The notes under the pieces were generated by a model. The model ran no database searches. It had not been told where the DNA came from and saw nothing but the letters and a program-made list of their open reading frames with translations. Shown piece by piece: positions 1-6,417 of a stretch of DNA of 6,969 bases. The stretch comes from JAIVJN01 sp036732565. GTDB lineage: Bacteria; Acidobacteriota; Vicinamibacteria; Vicinamibacterales; UBA2999. The position numbers were made by a program, and so were the translations under genes. The stretch's first letter is position 1; the number at the start of each line of letters is the position of its first letter. The stretch lies in NCBI GenBank assembly GCA_036732565.1, contig DAINCF010000385.1:1-6969 (forward strand). The letters run 5' to 3'.

Positions 1-149
1 TCGACCTCGGCCCCGGCGCCGGCCACGACGGCGGCCGGATCGTCTTCGAGGGCACACCCGGCGACCTCGTCGCCGCCCGATCGACCCTCACCGGCGAGCA
101 CCTCGCGACCTACGTCGGCGCACGACCGAAGTCCTCGAAGACGCCGTGA
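1..149 (+). CDS. UvrA-type excinuclease ATPase, C-terminal end (partial)
   Basis: Reading from base 3, 48 codons run to a TGA at 147-149. The peptide begins DLGPGAGHDGGRIVFEGTP and continues with an STLTGEHL segment. It matches the extreme C-terminus of UvrA-family proteins, where DLGP-x-GG-x-GG-x-(I/V)-x-x-x-GTP follows the second ABC ATPase core. UvrA recognises DNA lesions in nucleotide excision repair. The GHDGGRIVFEGTP wording is closer, from memory, to short UvrA paralogs (drug-resistance or UvrA-like ATPases common in actinobacteria) than to housekeeping UvrA, so no symbol is given. All catalytic motifs lie outside the window. The gene converges on the AraC-type gene with a 64-bp gap in which I see no hairpin terminator. 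Confidence 0.8.
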   Translation, partial: DLGPGAGHDGGRIVFEGTPGDLVAARSTLTGEHLATYVGARPKSSKTP

Positions 150-213
150 GCGCCAAGGGCCGGCTGAGTCGCCCCCTCGCACGAGTCATAGGTTCGGATT
201 CGTCCAGCGAGCC

Positions 214-594
214 TTATTCGGCCCTGTACATCCTGATGAAGCACGTCGGAATGTAGCTTTGCTTCCGGCGGGCGGCGCGGTAGGCGGCGGGGGTTTCGCC
301 GGTGACGCGGCGGAAGAGGCTGCAGAACGAGCCGAGGCTCTGAAACCCGATGGTGTCGCAGATCTCGGTGACCGGGATGGGGGTCGTGACCAGGAGCTCC
401 TTGGCGCGCTCGAGTCGGCGGTCGCGCAAGTAGCGGTGCGGCGTGTGACCGGCGTGGGCGCGAAACGCGCGGATGAAGTGGAAGGTGGAGAGGCCCGCGA
501 GATCGGCGAGGCGATCGATCGTCAACGGCTTCGCGTAGTGGCGATCGATGAACGCGCGGACCTCGGCGACGTCGCGGACCACGGCCCCGCCCAC
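214..594 (-). CDS. AraC-type regulator, DNA-binding domain only
   Basis: Likely a transcription factor of 126 residues consisting almost entirely of the AraC/XylS double helix-turn-helix. The first HTH is around residues 25-48 (LTIDRLADLAGLSTFHF, then the recognition-helix region). The second is around 74-101, with the family-typical pattern ITEICDTIGF-like / SLFRRVTGETP, followed by PAAYR. There is no sensor domain. The tail IPTCFIRMY resembles the end of small AraC proteins often found beside glyoxalase/VOC genes, but no such gene is here. The reading frame stays open upstream to 873, but that part overlaps the MBL gene and has the Arg/Ser-rich look of a shadow frame. I chose GTG 594, one base after the MBL stop codon; GTG 582 is an alternative. 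It is the last gene of the operon, so it may regulate the operon (inference). Confidence 0.85.
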   Translation of the reverse strand: MGGAVVRDVAEVRAFIDRHYAKPLTIDRLADLAGLSTFHFIRAFRAHAGHTPHRYLRDRRLERAKELLVTTPIPVTEICDTIGFQSLGSFCSLFRRVTGETPAAYRAARRKQSYIPTCFIRMYRAE

Positions 595-595
595 C

Positions 596-1480
596 CTACT
601 TCTTGATCTCGCTGTAGATCTTCGGCACGTTGTCCTTCGCGCCCTGCATCCCGTAAGCCTTGAACTTGTCGGGCAGCGACAGATCCGCGAGCGCTTGCTC
701 GGCCGTCTTGCCCGACTTGGCCGCCGCCTGCACGGCGGAGAGGAACGCGCGGTTGAACTCGCCGAACTCGACGAACGCCTGCCAGGTCGTGACCGCGCTG
801 TGGCCGGGGATGACGGTATCGACGTTCTTGATGCCGGCCACTGCCTTCTCGATGGTGGCCGGATATCCGACACCGGAGCCGCCGTTGTTCATATCGATGA
901 GCGGCGTGCCAGCCCGGGCGAAGACGTCGCCCGCATGCATCACGCGCAGGTCGCGGAAGACGACGAACGTGTCGCCGTTGGTGTGCGCGGGACCGAAGTA
1001 GTAGAGATCGATGGACTCGGCGCCGGACAGAAGCGTCATCCGGTCCTTGTAGGTGCGATCCGGCATCGCGTGCTTCTTCGCCGGATCCTTCAACGCGTCC
1101 ATCTTCGCCATGTTCGTGCTGGTGTTCTCCTGCGCGACGATCTCCACCGCCGCCGGGAAGAACTCGTTGCTGCCGACATGGTCGCCGTGCGTGTGGGTGT
1201 TGATGATGTGCGTGATCGGCTTGTCCGTGACCGTCTTCACCTTGTCGAGAATGGCTTGTCCCCAGTTGGCGAGCTTGGTGTCGACCAGGACGACGCCCTT
1301 CGCGGTGATGAAGGCCGCGGTGTTGCCGCCGCCACCGGTCACCATGAACAGGTTCTCTTTGACCTTCTGGATCTCCGCGACGTTCGGTCCCTGTGACGCC
1401 GGCTGTTGAGCCGCAGGGCTCGCGGCGATGGCCACACCGCCTGCGACGACGAGCACGGTCAACGCGACTGTCCGCATCAT
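596..1480 (-). CDS. Secreted MBL-fold metallo-hydrolase
   Basis: A 294-residue protein of the metallo-beta-lactamase superfamily. Residues 1-24 form a Sec-type signal peptide (MMRTVALTVLVVAGG core, then ASPA), so it should act in the periplasm. The metal-site motifs are complete: D67 (motif 1), H96-x-H98-x-D100-H101 (motif 2, THTHGDH), H166 (PAHTNGD), D185 (HAGD) and H227 (IPGH). This predicts a two-zinc hydrolase. The layout resembles the broad group that includes SoxH/quinoprotein-relay-like proteins, and the substrate cannot be told; beta-lactamase activity is possible but not implied. The first ATG overlaps the TGA of the HupE/UreJ-type gene in an ATGA and has a GGAGGAG ribosome site inside that gene's last codons. 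A second in-frame ATG follows immediately. The C-terminal helical tail (about 235-294) is usual for the group. Confidence 0.92.
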   Translation of the reverse strand: MMRTVALTVLVVAGGVAIAASPAAQQPASQGPNVAEIQKVKENLFMVTGGGGNTAAFITAKGVVLVDTKLANWGQAILDKVKTVTDKPITHIINTHTHGDHVGSNEFFPAAVEIVAQENTSTNMAKMDALKDPAKKHAMPDRTYKDRMTLLSGAESIDLYYFGPAHTNGDTFVVFRDLRVMHAGDVFARAGTPLIDMNNGGSGVGYPATIEKAVAGIKNVDTVIPGHSAVTTWQAFVEFGEFNRAFLSAVQAAAKSGKTAEQALADLSLPDKFKAYGMQGAKDNVPKIYSEIKK

Positions 1481-2592
1481 GAGGCTCCTCCCGTCAGAAA
1501 CACTCGCTCGATGAACCAGTAACCGCCAGCAAGGATAACTCCAATCGACCCCACCCAGGCCAGACGGTCGCCCAGCCGCTGATGCCGTCGCCGGACCGCC
1601 GCCAGCACGGACGCCACGAGCAACACGATGGCGAGCTGGCCGATCTCCACCCCGAGGTTGAACGAGAACAGCGACCACCCGAGCGCGCCGGACGGCAGGC
1701 CGAACTCCTTCAGCACCGACGCAAACCCGAAGCCGTGCACCAGGCCGAAGACGCCGGCTACCCATGGGCGGATGTCTCGCGCCGCGGCCGGCGACGTCTG
1801 CCGCGCCCCATGCACCAGCAGGTTGTCGACACCCACGAACACGATGCTGAGCGCGATAGTCGGCTCGATCAATCGGGCGGGCAGCGTGACCAGATCCAGC
1901 GCTGCGGCGGAGAGCGTGATGCTGTGGCCGATCGTGAACGCCGTGACGATGCCGGTCAGTTTCCAAACGGAGCCGCCGAGCAGCAGCAGGCCGATCAGGA
2001 AGAGCACGTGATCGGGGCCGATCAGGATGTGCTCGATGCCCGCCGGCACGAACGTTCGGACCACCGCCAATACGCCTTGCGTGGTGCCGGAGTAATAGGT
2101 CAGCGAGCGGCGGTTGAAATCGAGAATGGCCTGATGCCGCAGCGCGCCGTCCTCGTACACGTTGATGAAGCTCTGGTGAACGGGGTCGTAGGGAAACAGC
2201 AGCGCAGTGACGGTGATTGTCGCGGGTGATCCCGCGGATGGTGCCCGAAAGGCCAGTGCGAGACTTTGCCGATCCGCGAGGACGCTCAACGCGCCCCACT
2301 CGATTGGCGCCAGTTGATCGTCGGCCTGGAACTGCAACCGTCGCTCGAGCAGCGCGATGAGCCTCCCGCGCTGCTGTTGGGCCGTGGCCTCGTCCAGCAG
2401 CGCGGCCGGCACCTCGATGCCGAGATCGTGCGCGACGTCGAAATCGTGGACGACCAGCGTGCCGGCGAGGCCCGATGACGTCAGCTGGACGTCGAGATAG
2501 CTGAACGGAGCTGGATGCGCCGCCGCGACCGTGGGCAGCGCCGCCAGCGTGCACATCGTGACGACGATGGCAGTGCGGAGCCTGAGCGTCAT
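1477..2592 (-). CDS. HupE/UreJ-type membrane protein with extracytoplasmic N-domain
   Basis: A 371-residue protein. Residues 1-25 are a signal peptide (LRTAIVVTMCTLAALPTVAAA) followed by HPAPFSYLDV. An extracytoplasmic domain covers about 26-175. From about 180 to the end there are roughly six membrane segments. The membrane half carries the family hallmarks GIEHILIGPDH (H188, D194, H195), GHSIT (H223), VHGFGFA (H286) and NLGVEIGQ (N312, E316). This matches the longer HupE/UreJ family (HupE_UreJ_2 type). Shorter HupE and UreJ proteins are linked to nickel supply for hydrogenase and urease; the substrate of the long form is uncertain, so metal transport here is inference. The ATG overlaps the TGA of the PAP2 gene in an ATGA, and the frame is open but unlikely to be coding upstream of it. 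No urease or hydrogenase genes are in view. Confidence 0.9.
   Translation of the reverse strand: MTLRLRTAIVVTMCTLAALPTVAAAHPAPFSYLDVQLTSSGLAGTLVVHDFDVAHDLGIEVPAALLDEATAQQQRGRLIALLERRLQFQADDQLAPIEWGALSVLADRQSLALAFRAPSAGSPATITVTALLFPYDPVHQSFINVYEDGALRHQAILDFNRRSLTYYSGTTQGVLAVVRTFVPAGIEHILIGPDHVLFLIGLLLLGGSVWKLTGIVTAFTIGHSITLSAAALDLVTLPARLIEPTIALSIVFVGVDNLLVHGARQTSPAAARDIRPWVAGVFGLVHGFGFASVLKEFGLPSGALGWSLFSFNLGVEIGQLAIVLLVASVLAAVRRRHQRLGDRLAWVGSIGVILAGGYWFIERVFLTGGAS
1485..1491 (-). promoter_or_regulatory. Ribosome binding site of the MBL-fold gene
   Basis: Read on the minus strand this is GGAGGAG. Its core lies 6 bases before the ATG at 1480. It is formed by the last codons of the HupE/UreJ-type gene. 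It supports the ATG-ATG start and suggests strong independent initiation as well as coupling through the ATGA overlap. Confidence 0.8.
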
Positions 2593-3236
2593 CCGCGCGT
2601 GCGCTCGAGAGGGACGGGCGCCATACGAACGGACATCGCACGTTGGACAACGCGGTTGAGGAGGGCCAACCACATCACGCACACGACCGTCGTCAACATT
2701 ACGTCGCTCGGCCAGTGCGCGCCCACCGCGACGCGACACGCCCAGGCGACGATGACGAGCAGCGGGACCGCGGCGAGCGCAATCGAGCGCCCCGTACTGG
2801 ACCGCGACTGCCGTGCGAGAAGCCAGATGCAGCCGAGCACCACACTGTGGAACGTCATGAACGTGGACGGGAAGCTGTAGCCAGACGGGGTGCCAACGAC
2901 CTGAATCAGATCGCGCGACGGTCGCGGTCGCATGAACAGGGACTTGCTGGCCTCGCCAAACATCTGCTCGAAGGTCAGTGCCACGACGAACAGCACCGCG
3001 CCCGGCCAGCCGCCCAGCGCGTAGCACGCCAACAGCGCCACAGCCGCCACGACCCACTTCACCGGTGAGGTCGCCGAACGGGTGTAGGTCGTGGCCCAAC
3101 CCGTGCCGGGCGACAATGCCTGTACGGCGCGCGCGACGGCGACGTCGCCCGCAAAGTACGGCGTCATCCGGACCGCCGCTCCGACGAGGACCGTGACGAT
3201 CACTGCCGCGAACATGAAGGGGAGGAGTCGAGACAT
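2589..3236 (-). CDS. PAP2-superfamily membrane phosphatase
   Basis: A 215-residue protein with about five to six hydrophobic segments (about 5-22, 60-75, 78-92, 130-142, 152-168, 178-194). It carries PAP2 motif 1 K98-x6-R105-P106 and motif 3 R168-x5-H174-x3-D178. Proteins of this family remove phosphate from lipid phosphates such as phosphatidate or undecaprenyl pyrophosphate at the outer face of the inner membrane. Motif 2 is abnormal: the expected PSGH/PSTH reads P123-S124-T125-F126, so the usual general-acid His is Phe. H130 is close by and could substitute. The codons around it are in frame with no sign of a shift. The start ATG lies 19 bp after the stop of the DUF885-like gene; its ribosome site is weak. 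Substrate is unknown and activity is uncertain. Confidence 0.88.
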   Translation of the reverse strand: MSRLLPFMFAAVIVTVLVGAAVRMTPYFAGDVAVARAVQALSPGTGWATTYTRSATSPVKWVVAAVALLACYALGGWPGAVLFVVALTFEQMFGEASKSLFMRPRPSRDLIQVVGTPSGYSFPSTFMTFHSVVLGCIWLLARQSRSSTGRSIALAAVPLLVIVAWACRVAVGAHWPSDVMLTTVVCVMWLALLNRVVQRAMSVRMAPVPLERTRG

Positions 3237-3255
3237 CGCTTGGCCTGCTGGAGGT

Positions 3256-4512
3256 TCACTCTAGAGCAAACGCACGAGTGGAGAAAAGCGCGCTGAGGTT
3301 GTCCCAGGTGTCGCCCGGCTGGCGCGTCAGCCAGGTGCCGACGAGATGCCGCCCGAGTCCGTAGGCGAACGCTCGGGTCCGTTGGCGCTCCACGAACGCG
3401 AGCAGCGTTTCTGGATCCATCACCGCAGCGTCGGTGGCCAGCGCATCGAGCGTGGCGTCTCGCGATGCACGCGCATCGAGGTACGCCGAGACGATGGTCG
3501 GGATCGCGGGCTCCAGGGCGAAGACCTCTGTCTCGACGGCGACGAGGAGGTCGGCGCGTTCCCCCGGCAAGCCGGCGCGCGGGAGCAGCAGCTCCCGGTA
3601 GATTCGCGCGCGCGCGTCCGGCGGAAATGCGAGGTCCGCACCGATCTCCGCGGCGCCCTCGGCGACGAGCAAGTGGAGACCAAAGGCCGGCTGCAGCTGC
3701 AACTCCAGTCGACCGTCGGTTGCGGCCGCCCGATCGAGCAGCACGTGTTGTACGTGATGGCCTGGATAGGCTTCGTGACACGCGAGGCGCAGTGCGCGGG
3801 AGACATCCAGCGGCGAGCGGCCGCTCACTTCGACGAGCGATCGATGGTTGCCCTGATGGCGCGCAAAGCCGTCCCACGGGGTGTCGACGCCGACGCGAAG
3901 GTCGACGGACTCGTCCGCGGGGAGCTCCAGGTGCTCGCGGGTGGCGGCGCGACACGCCTCCAGCGCGGCGTGCAACACCTCGGCCTCGCGCCCGTGCGGG
4001 ACCGTCACCGAGCGTCTGAACACGGCCTGCCGCGCGCCGAGCGACCCGGAGCCGGGCAGGAGTCGAGCGAGGGCTTCGCGAGCGTGCTGCAGCCGGCTGG
4101 CGTCGATCGGCGGCAGCGGTACCCCGAACGCGGCGACGATTTCGTCCGCGAACGGCATCTGCGCGCCGAGCAAGCGCTGCGCGGCGAGGTCCACGGCGTC
4201 GAGTTGTCTTCGAAGGTAACCGGCGCGCCCTCGATCGACAGGTGACATCGCGCCCCGATCGATGGCGGTCAACTCGGTGCGCAGCGTGGCAATGTCTCTA
4301 CGTGTCTCCGCGACCGGCACGCGCTGCGCCGGCCGCCACGCCTCGTCGCCGCGCCAATCCTCCACGAGTGAAGGCTGATGCTGCGCCAACGCCAGGGCTG
4401 CGCGCACGTAGCCTCTTGCGATATCGTCCAGGGTGCGCGTGTGTGGCGCGGCACAGCCGATCGTCAGGAGCAGCATGCACACAGCGCATCCGTTCGATGC
4501 CCACCGATCCAT
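3256..4512 (-). CDS. DUF885-like zinc metallopeptidase lipoprotein
   Basis: A 418-residue protein beginning MDRWASNGCAVCMLLLTIGC. C20 follows LTIG, which fits a lipobox, so it is probably a lipid-anchored envelope protein. The motif HEAYPGHH (H246, E247, H252, H253) followed by VQH, and the later EGAAE segment (E285, E289), match the HE-x-x-PGHH signature and downstream Glu of the DUF885 family, thought to be zinc peptidases. At 418 residues it is shorter than the roughly 550-600 usual for DUF885 proteins; the shortening is mostly before the zinc motif. The frame is open for 23 more codons upstream to 4581, but that segment is Arg/Lys-rich and would precede the lipoprotein signal, so ATG 4512 is preferred even though its ribosome site is weak. 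It is the first gene of the minus-strand operon. Confidence 0.83.
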   Translation of the reverse strand: MDRWASNGCAVCMLLLTIGCAAPHTRTLDDIARGYVRAALALAQHQPSLVEDWRGDEAWRPAQRVPVAETRRDIATLRTELTAIDRGAMSPVDRGRAGYLRRQLDAVDLAAQRLLGAQMPFADEIVAAFGVPLPPIDASRLQHAREALARLLPGSGSLGARQAVFRRSVTVPHGREAEVLHAALEACRAATREHLELPADESVDLRVGVDTPWDGFARHQGNHRSLVEVSGRSPLDVSRALRLACHEAYPGHHVQHVLLDRAAATDGRLELQLQPAFGLHLLVAEGAAEIGADLAFPPDARARIYRELLLPRAGLPGERADLLVAVETEVFALEPAIPTIVSAYLDARASRDATLDALATDAAVMDPETLLAFVERQRTRAFAYGLGRHLVGTWLTRQPGDTWDNLSALFSTRAFALE

Positions 4513-4534
4513 CTGTTTTGCGCGAGCGTACCAC

Positions 4535-4565
4535 GCCCGCCTTCGCTGAAAACGCTTCGGCGGGC
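4535..4565. repeat. Inverted repeat upstream of the DUF885-like gene
   Basis: GCCCGCC at 4535-4541 pairs perfectly with GGCGGGC at 4559-4565, with a 17-base loop. A small CGC-TTCG-GCG stem-loop sits in its right half. It lies 22 bases upstream of the minus-strand start at 4512 and would be in the mRNA leader if transcription begins farther upstream. It could be a regulatory hairpin or part of a dispersed repeat; the sequence alone does not decide. Confidence 0.5.
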
Positions 4566-4643
4566 AAGAGGCTGTTGACAAGCCCTCGTGGGTGAGGCTG
4601 AATGCCAGTCATACACGTTGTGGGTGTTGTTGAAATCGCCAGC

Positions 4644-4666
4644 GGGCCGTTCCGTAGGAATGGCCC
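4644..4666. repeat. 10-bp stem-loop in the divergent intergenic region
   Basis: Arm GGGCCGTTCC (4644-4653) pairs with GGAATGGCCC (4657-4666) across a three-base loop, with a single G-U pair at 4649/4661. No T tract follows on either strand, so it is not a classical terminator. The rest of 4513-4735 holds two copies of CTGTTGACA (4572-4580 and 4706-4714) and no promoter pair I would defend. Confidence 0.55.
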
Positions 4667-4722
4667 TGAAGTAGTGCGCAGAGCGCTCAGTCGATTGCTG
4701 GCACTCTGTTGACACGCTCCAT

Positions 4723-4728
4723 AGGAGG
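4723..4728 (+). promoter_or_regulatory. Ribosome binding site of the M20-like gene
   Basis: A perfect AGGAGG lies seven bases before the ATG at 4736. It fixes the start there rather than at the in-frame TTG at 4709, and it places the lipoprotein signal at the N-terminus. Confidence 0.88.
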
Positions 4729-4735
4729 CAGAGGT

Positions 4736-6412
4736 ATGTGTCGGCTGTTTGCCGCTCTTTCGGTCCTCGTGCTGTGTTCCGCCTGCAATCAGGCGCCTTC
4801 GACTCCCGCCGCGCAGGCCGCGCCGGAGAAGCCGAAGCTCGGCATCCGCCCGGCCGGCGATACGGAGATTCAGCCTGACTTGAGCCAGGCGCCGCCGGAC
4901 CTCCAGAAAGTGTACGCGCACATCGACGAGAACATCGACCAGCATGTCGAGAATCTCCAGAAATGGATTCAGCAGCCGAGCATCTCGAACTCGGGCGAAG
5001 GCATTCCTGAATCGGCGGAGATGGTGAAGGGCTTCTTCGACGAGCTCGGCTGCCAGCAGACGCAGGTCTACGACGTCGGCATCACGGAGTACGGCACGCC
5101 CGGCAATCCGGTCGTCTACGCCAAGTGCGACGAGGGCGCCGAGAAGACGCTGCTGATCTATTGGATGTACGACACGATGCCGGTCACGCAGCCCGACGCG
5201 TGGTCGTCACCGCCATTCGAGGCGCGCCTCGTCGAGCAGGCGCCGTACAAGAAGGTGCTGATCGGCCGCGGCGCGACGAACTCGAAAGGGCCGCAGATGT
5301 CGCAGCTCAACGCCTTCCGCGCCATCAAAGCGGTGCACCAGAAGCTCCCCGTGAACTTGATCATCGTCGCCGAGGGCGACGAAGAGCGCATGGACATCGG
5401 ACTCCGGAAGTTCGTCAAGGATCATCCCGAGCTGCTCGAAGGCGCCGACGGGATGCTGTTGTTCGGAGGCCAGTCGCCGAGCGGGGGCGGCGGCTACGGT
5501 GGCGGTTCCGAGGGCTGCGTCTACGTCGAGCTCACCACGAGCGGCACGGCGTGGGGACGTGGTCCGACCAATTCCGATATTCACGGCAGCAACAAGCGCA
5601 GCGTCGACAGCCCGGCGTGGCGGCACATCAAGATGCTGGCGTCGCTCGTCTCCGAGGACGGCAATACGCCGCTGATCGACGGCTTCTTCGAGAACATGAA
5701 GCCGCTGACGTCGGAAGTGATCGCCGACCTGAAGCAGGCGGCGTCCCGCACCGACATGAAGGTGGCCGCGGAGAACGTCGGTGTCGCACGCTACATCTCC
5801 GAGGATCCGTTCACGATGCTGCGCATGCAGCGCTACGGGACGTCGTTCAACCTCGACGGCATCTGGGGCGGCAACATGTACGCGGGGGGCGCTGGAGCCA
5901 TTCTGCCGAACAAGATCACGTCGAAGCACAACTTCCGCTACATTCCCGACATGAAGGGCCCCGACATCGTCAAGAAGCTGCGCGCGCAACTCGACAAGAA
6001 TGGGTACAAGGACGTCGACGTGAAGCTGATCGGCGATGTGCCGTGGGCGAAGATGAACTCGGAGCACGACCTCGGCCGCGCCGCCAAGCGCATGTATGAA
6101 GTGATGAACATCCCGCACGGCGAGCTGCGCGCGGACTGGGGCATCGGCGGCGGTGGCGCGGCGGCAGGGGGCTACTGGCCGGCCTACATGTTCGGCAACG
6201 GCGAAGTGGGCGAGAAGATCTCGTCGTTCAAGGGCGTGCCGATCGTCAGCAGCGGCGCCGGCAATGGTGGCCGCGCCCACGCGGCCAACGAGTACTACGT
6301 GATCGAAGGCGCAGGAAAGGTGTACGGCATGGCCGGCGCCGAGAAGGCGATCGCGACGCTGCTGTACGCTTACGCTGGCAAGGTCCCGCCAGCATCCAAG
6401 ACGACGAACTGA
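4736..6412 (+). CDS. M20-like peptidase lipoprotein with altered metal site
   Basis: A 558-residue protein. MCRLFAALSVLVLCSAC is a lipoprotein signal with lipobox LCSAC (C17), followed by a Pro/Ala-rich linker to about residue 45. The M20 (carnosinase/CPG2-type) plan is clear: a WMYDTMP segment (143-149) then W-SSPPFEA, GRGATNSKGP (178-186), EGDEE (213-217), DIHG (H283) starting the dimerisation domain, and GRAHAANE (H515) near the end. M20 enzymes hydrolyse peptides or related amides with two zinc ions. Compared with the carnosinase pattern, the ligand His of GHxD is M144, the bridging Asp is N182, and the Asp expected near 244 is replaced by Gly in a glycine-rich stretch (244-258). E216, E217, D146 and H515 remain. 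It may be a divergent enzyme with another metal arrangement or a non-hydrolytic binding protein. Codon use looks ordinary for the window. Confidence 0.9.
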   Translation: MCRLFAALSVLVLCSACNQAPSTPAAQAAPEKPKLGIRPAGDTEIQPDLSQAPPDLQKVYAHIDENIDQHVENLQKWIQQPSISNSGEGIPESAEMVKGFFDELGCQQTQVYDVGITEYGTPGNPVVYAKCDEGAEKTLLIYWMYDTMPVTQPDAWSSPPFEARLVEQAPYKKVLIGRGATNSKGPQMSQLNAFRAIKAVHQKLPVNLIIVAEGDEERMDIGLRKFVKDHPELLEGADGMLLFGGQSPSGGGGYGGGSEGCVYVELTTSGTAWGRGPTNSDIHGSNKRSVDSPAWRHIKMLASLVSEDGNTPLIDGFFENMKPLTSEVIADLKQAASRTDMKVAAENVGVARYISEDPFTMLRMQRYGTSFNLDGIWGGNMYAGGAGAILPNKITSKHNFRYIPDMKGPDIVKKLRAQLDKNGYKDVDVKLIGDVPWAKMNSEHDLGRAAKRMYEVMNIPHGELRADWGIGGGGAAAGGYWPAYMFGNGEVGEKISSFKGVPIVSSGAGNGGRAHAANEYYVIEGAGKVYGMAGAEKAIATLLYAYAGKVPPASKTTN

Positions 6413-6417
6413 CGCGT

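Noticed and set aside
595..873. N-terminal extension of the AraC-type gene to an ATG at 873
   Set aside because: It is Arg/Ser-rich sequence antiparallel in character to real protein and overlaps the C-terminal coding part of the MBL gene in another frame.
1481..2650. In-frame upstream extension of the MBL-fold gene
   Set aside because: It would add 390 Arg/Ala-rich residues lying entirely over the HupE/UreJ-type gene, before a clear signal peptide and a strong ribosome site at 1480.
2593..3099. In-frame upstream extension of the HupE/UreJ-type gene
   Set aside because: It overlaps the PAP2 gene, has low-complexity Arg/Gly composition, and would bury the signal peptide that starts at 2592.
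3346..4245. Long open frame on the plus strand opposite the DUF885-like gene
   Set aside because: Composition (Arg, Gly, Val, Asp runs) is that of a GC-rich shadow frame; the opposite strand has a recognisable zinc motif and lipoprotein signal.
4575..4604. TTGACA at 4575 with a -10 at about 4599
   Set aside because: The best hexamer at 17-18 bases is TGAATG, a poor match, so the promoter call is not supported.
4709..4714. Perfect TTGACA as a -35 box for the M20-like gene
   Set aside because: A -10 box at normal spacing would fall on the ribosome site and start codon at 4732-4737, and it reads AGGTAT.
4464..4715. 83-residue minus-strand frame across the divergent intergenic region
   Set aside because: No recognised domain, no ribosome site, and part of it overlaps the DUF885-like gene. 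The low-complexity tail suggests chance.
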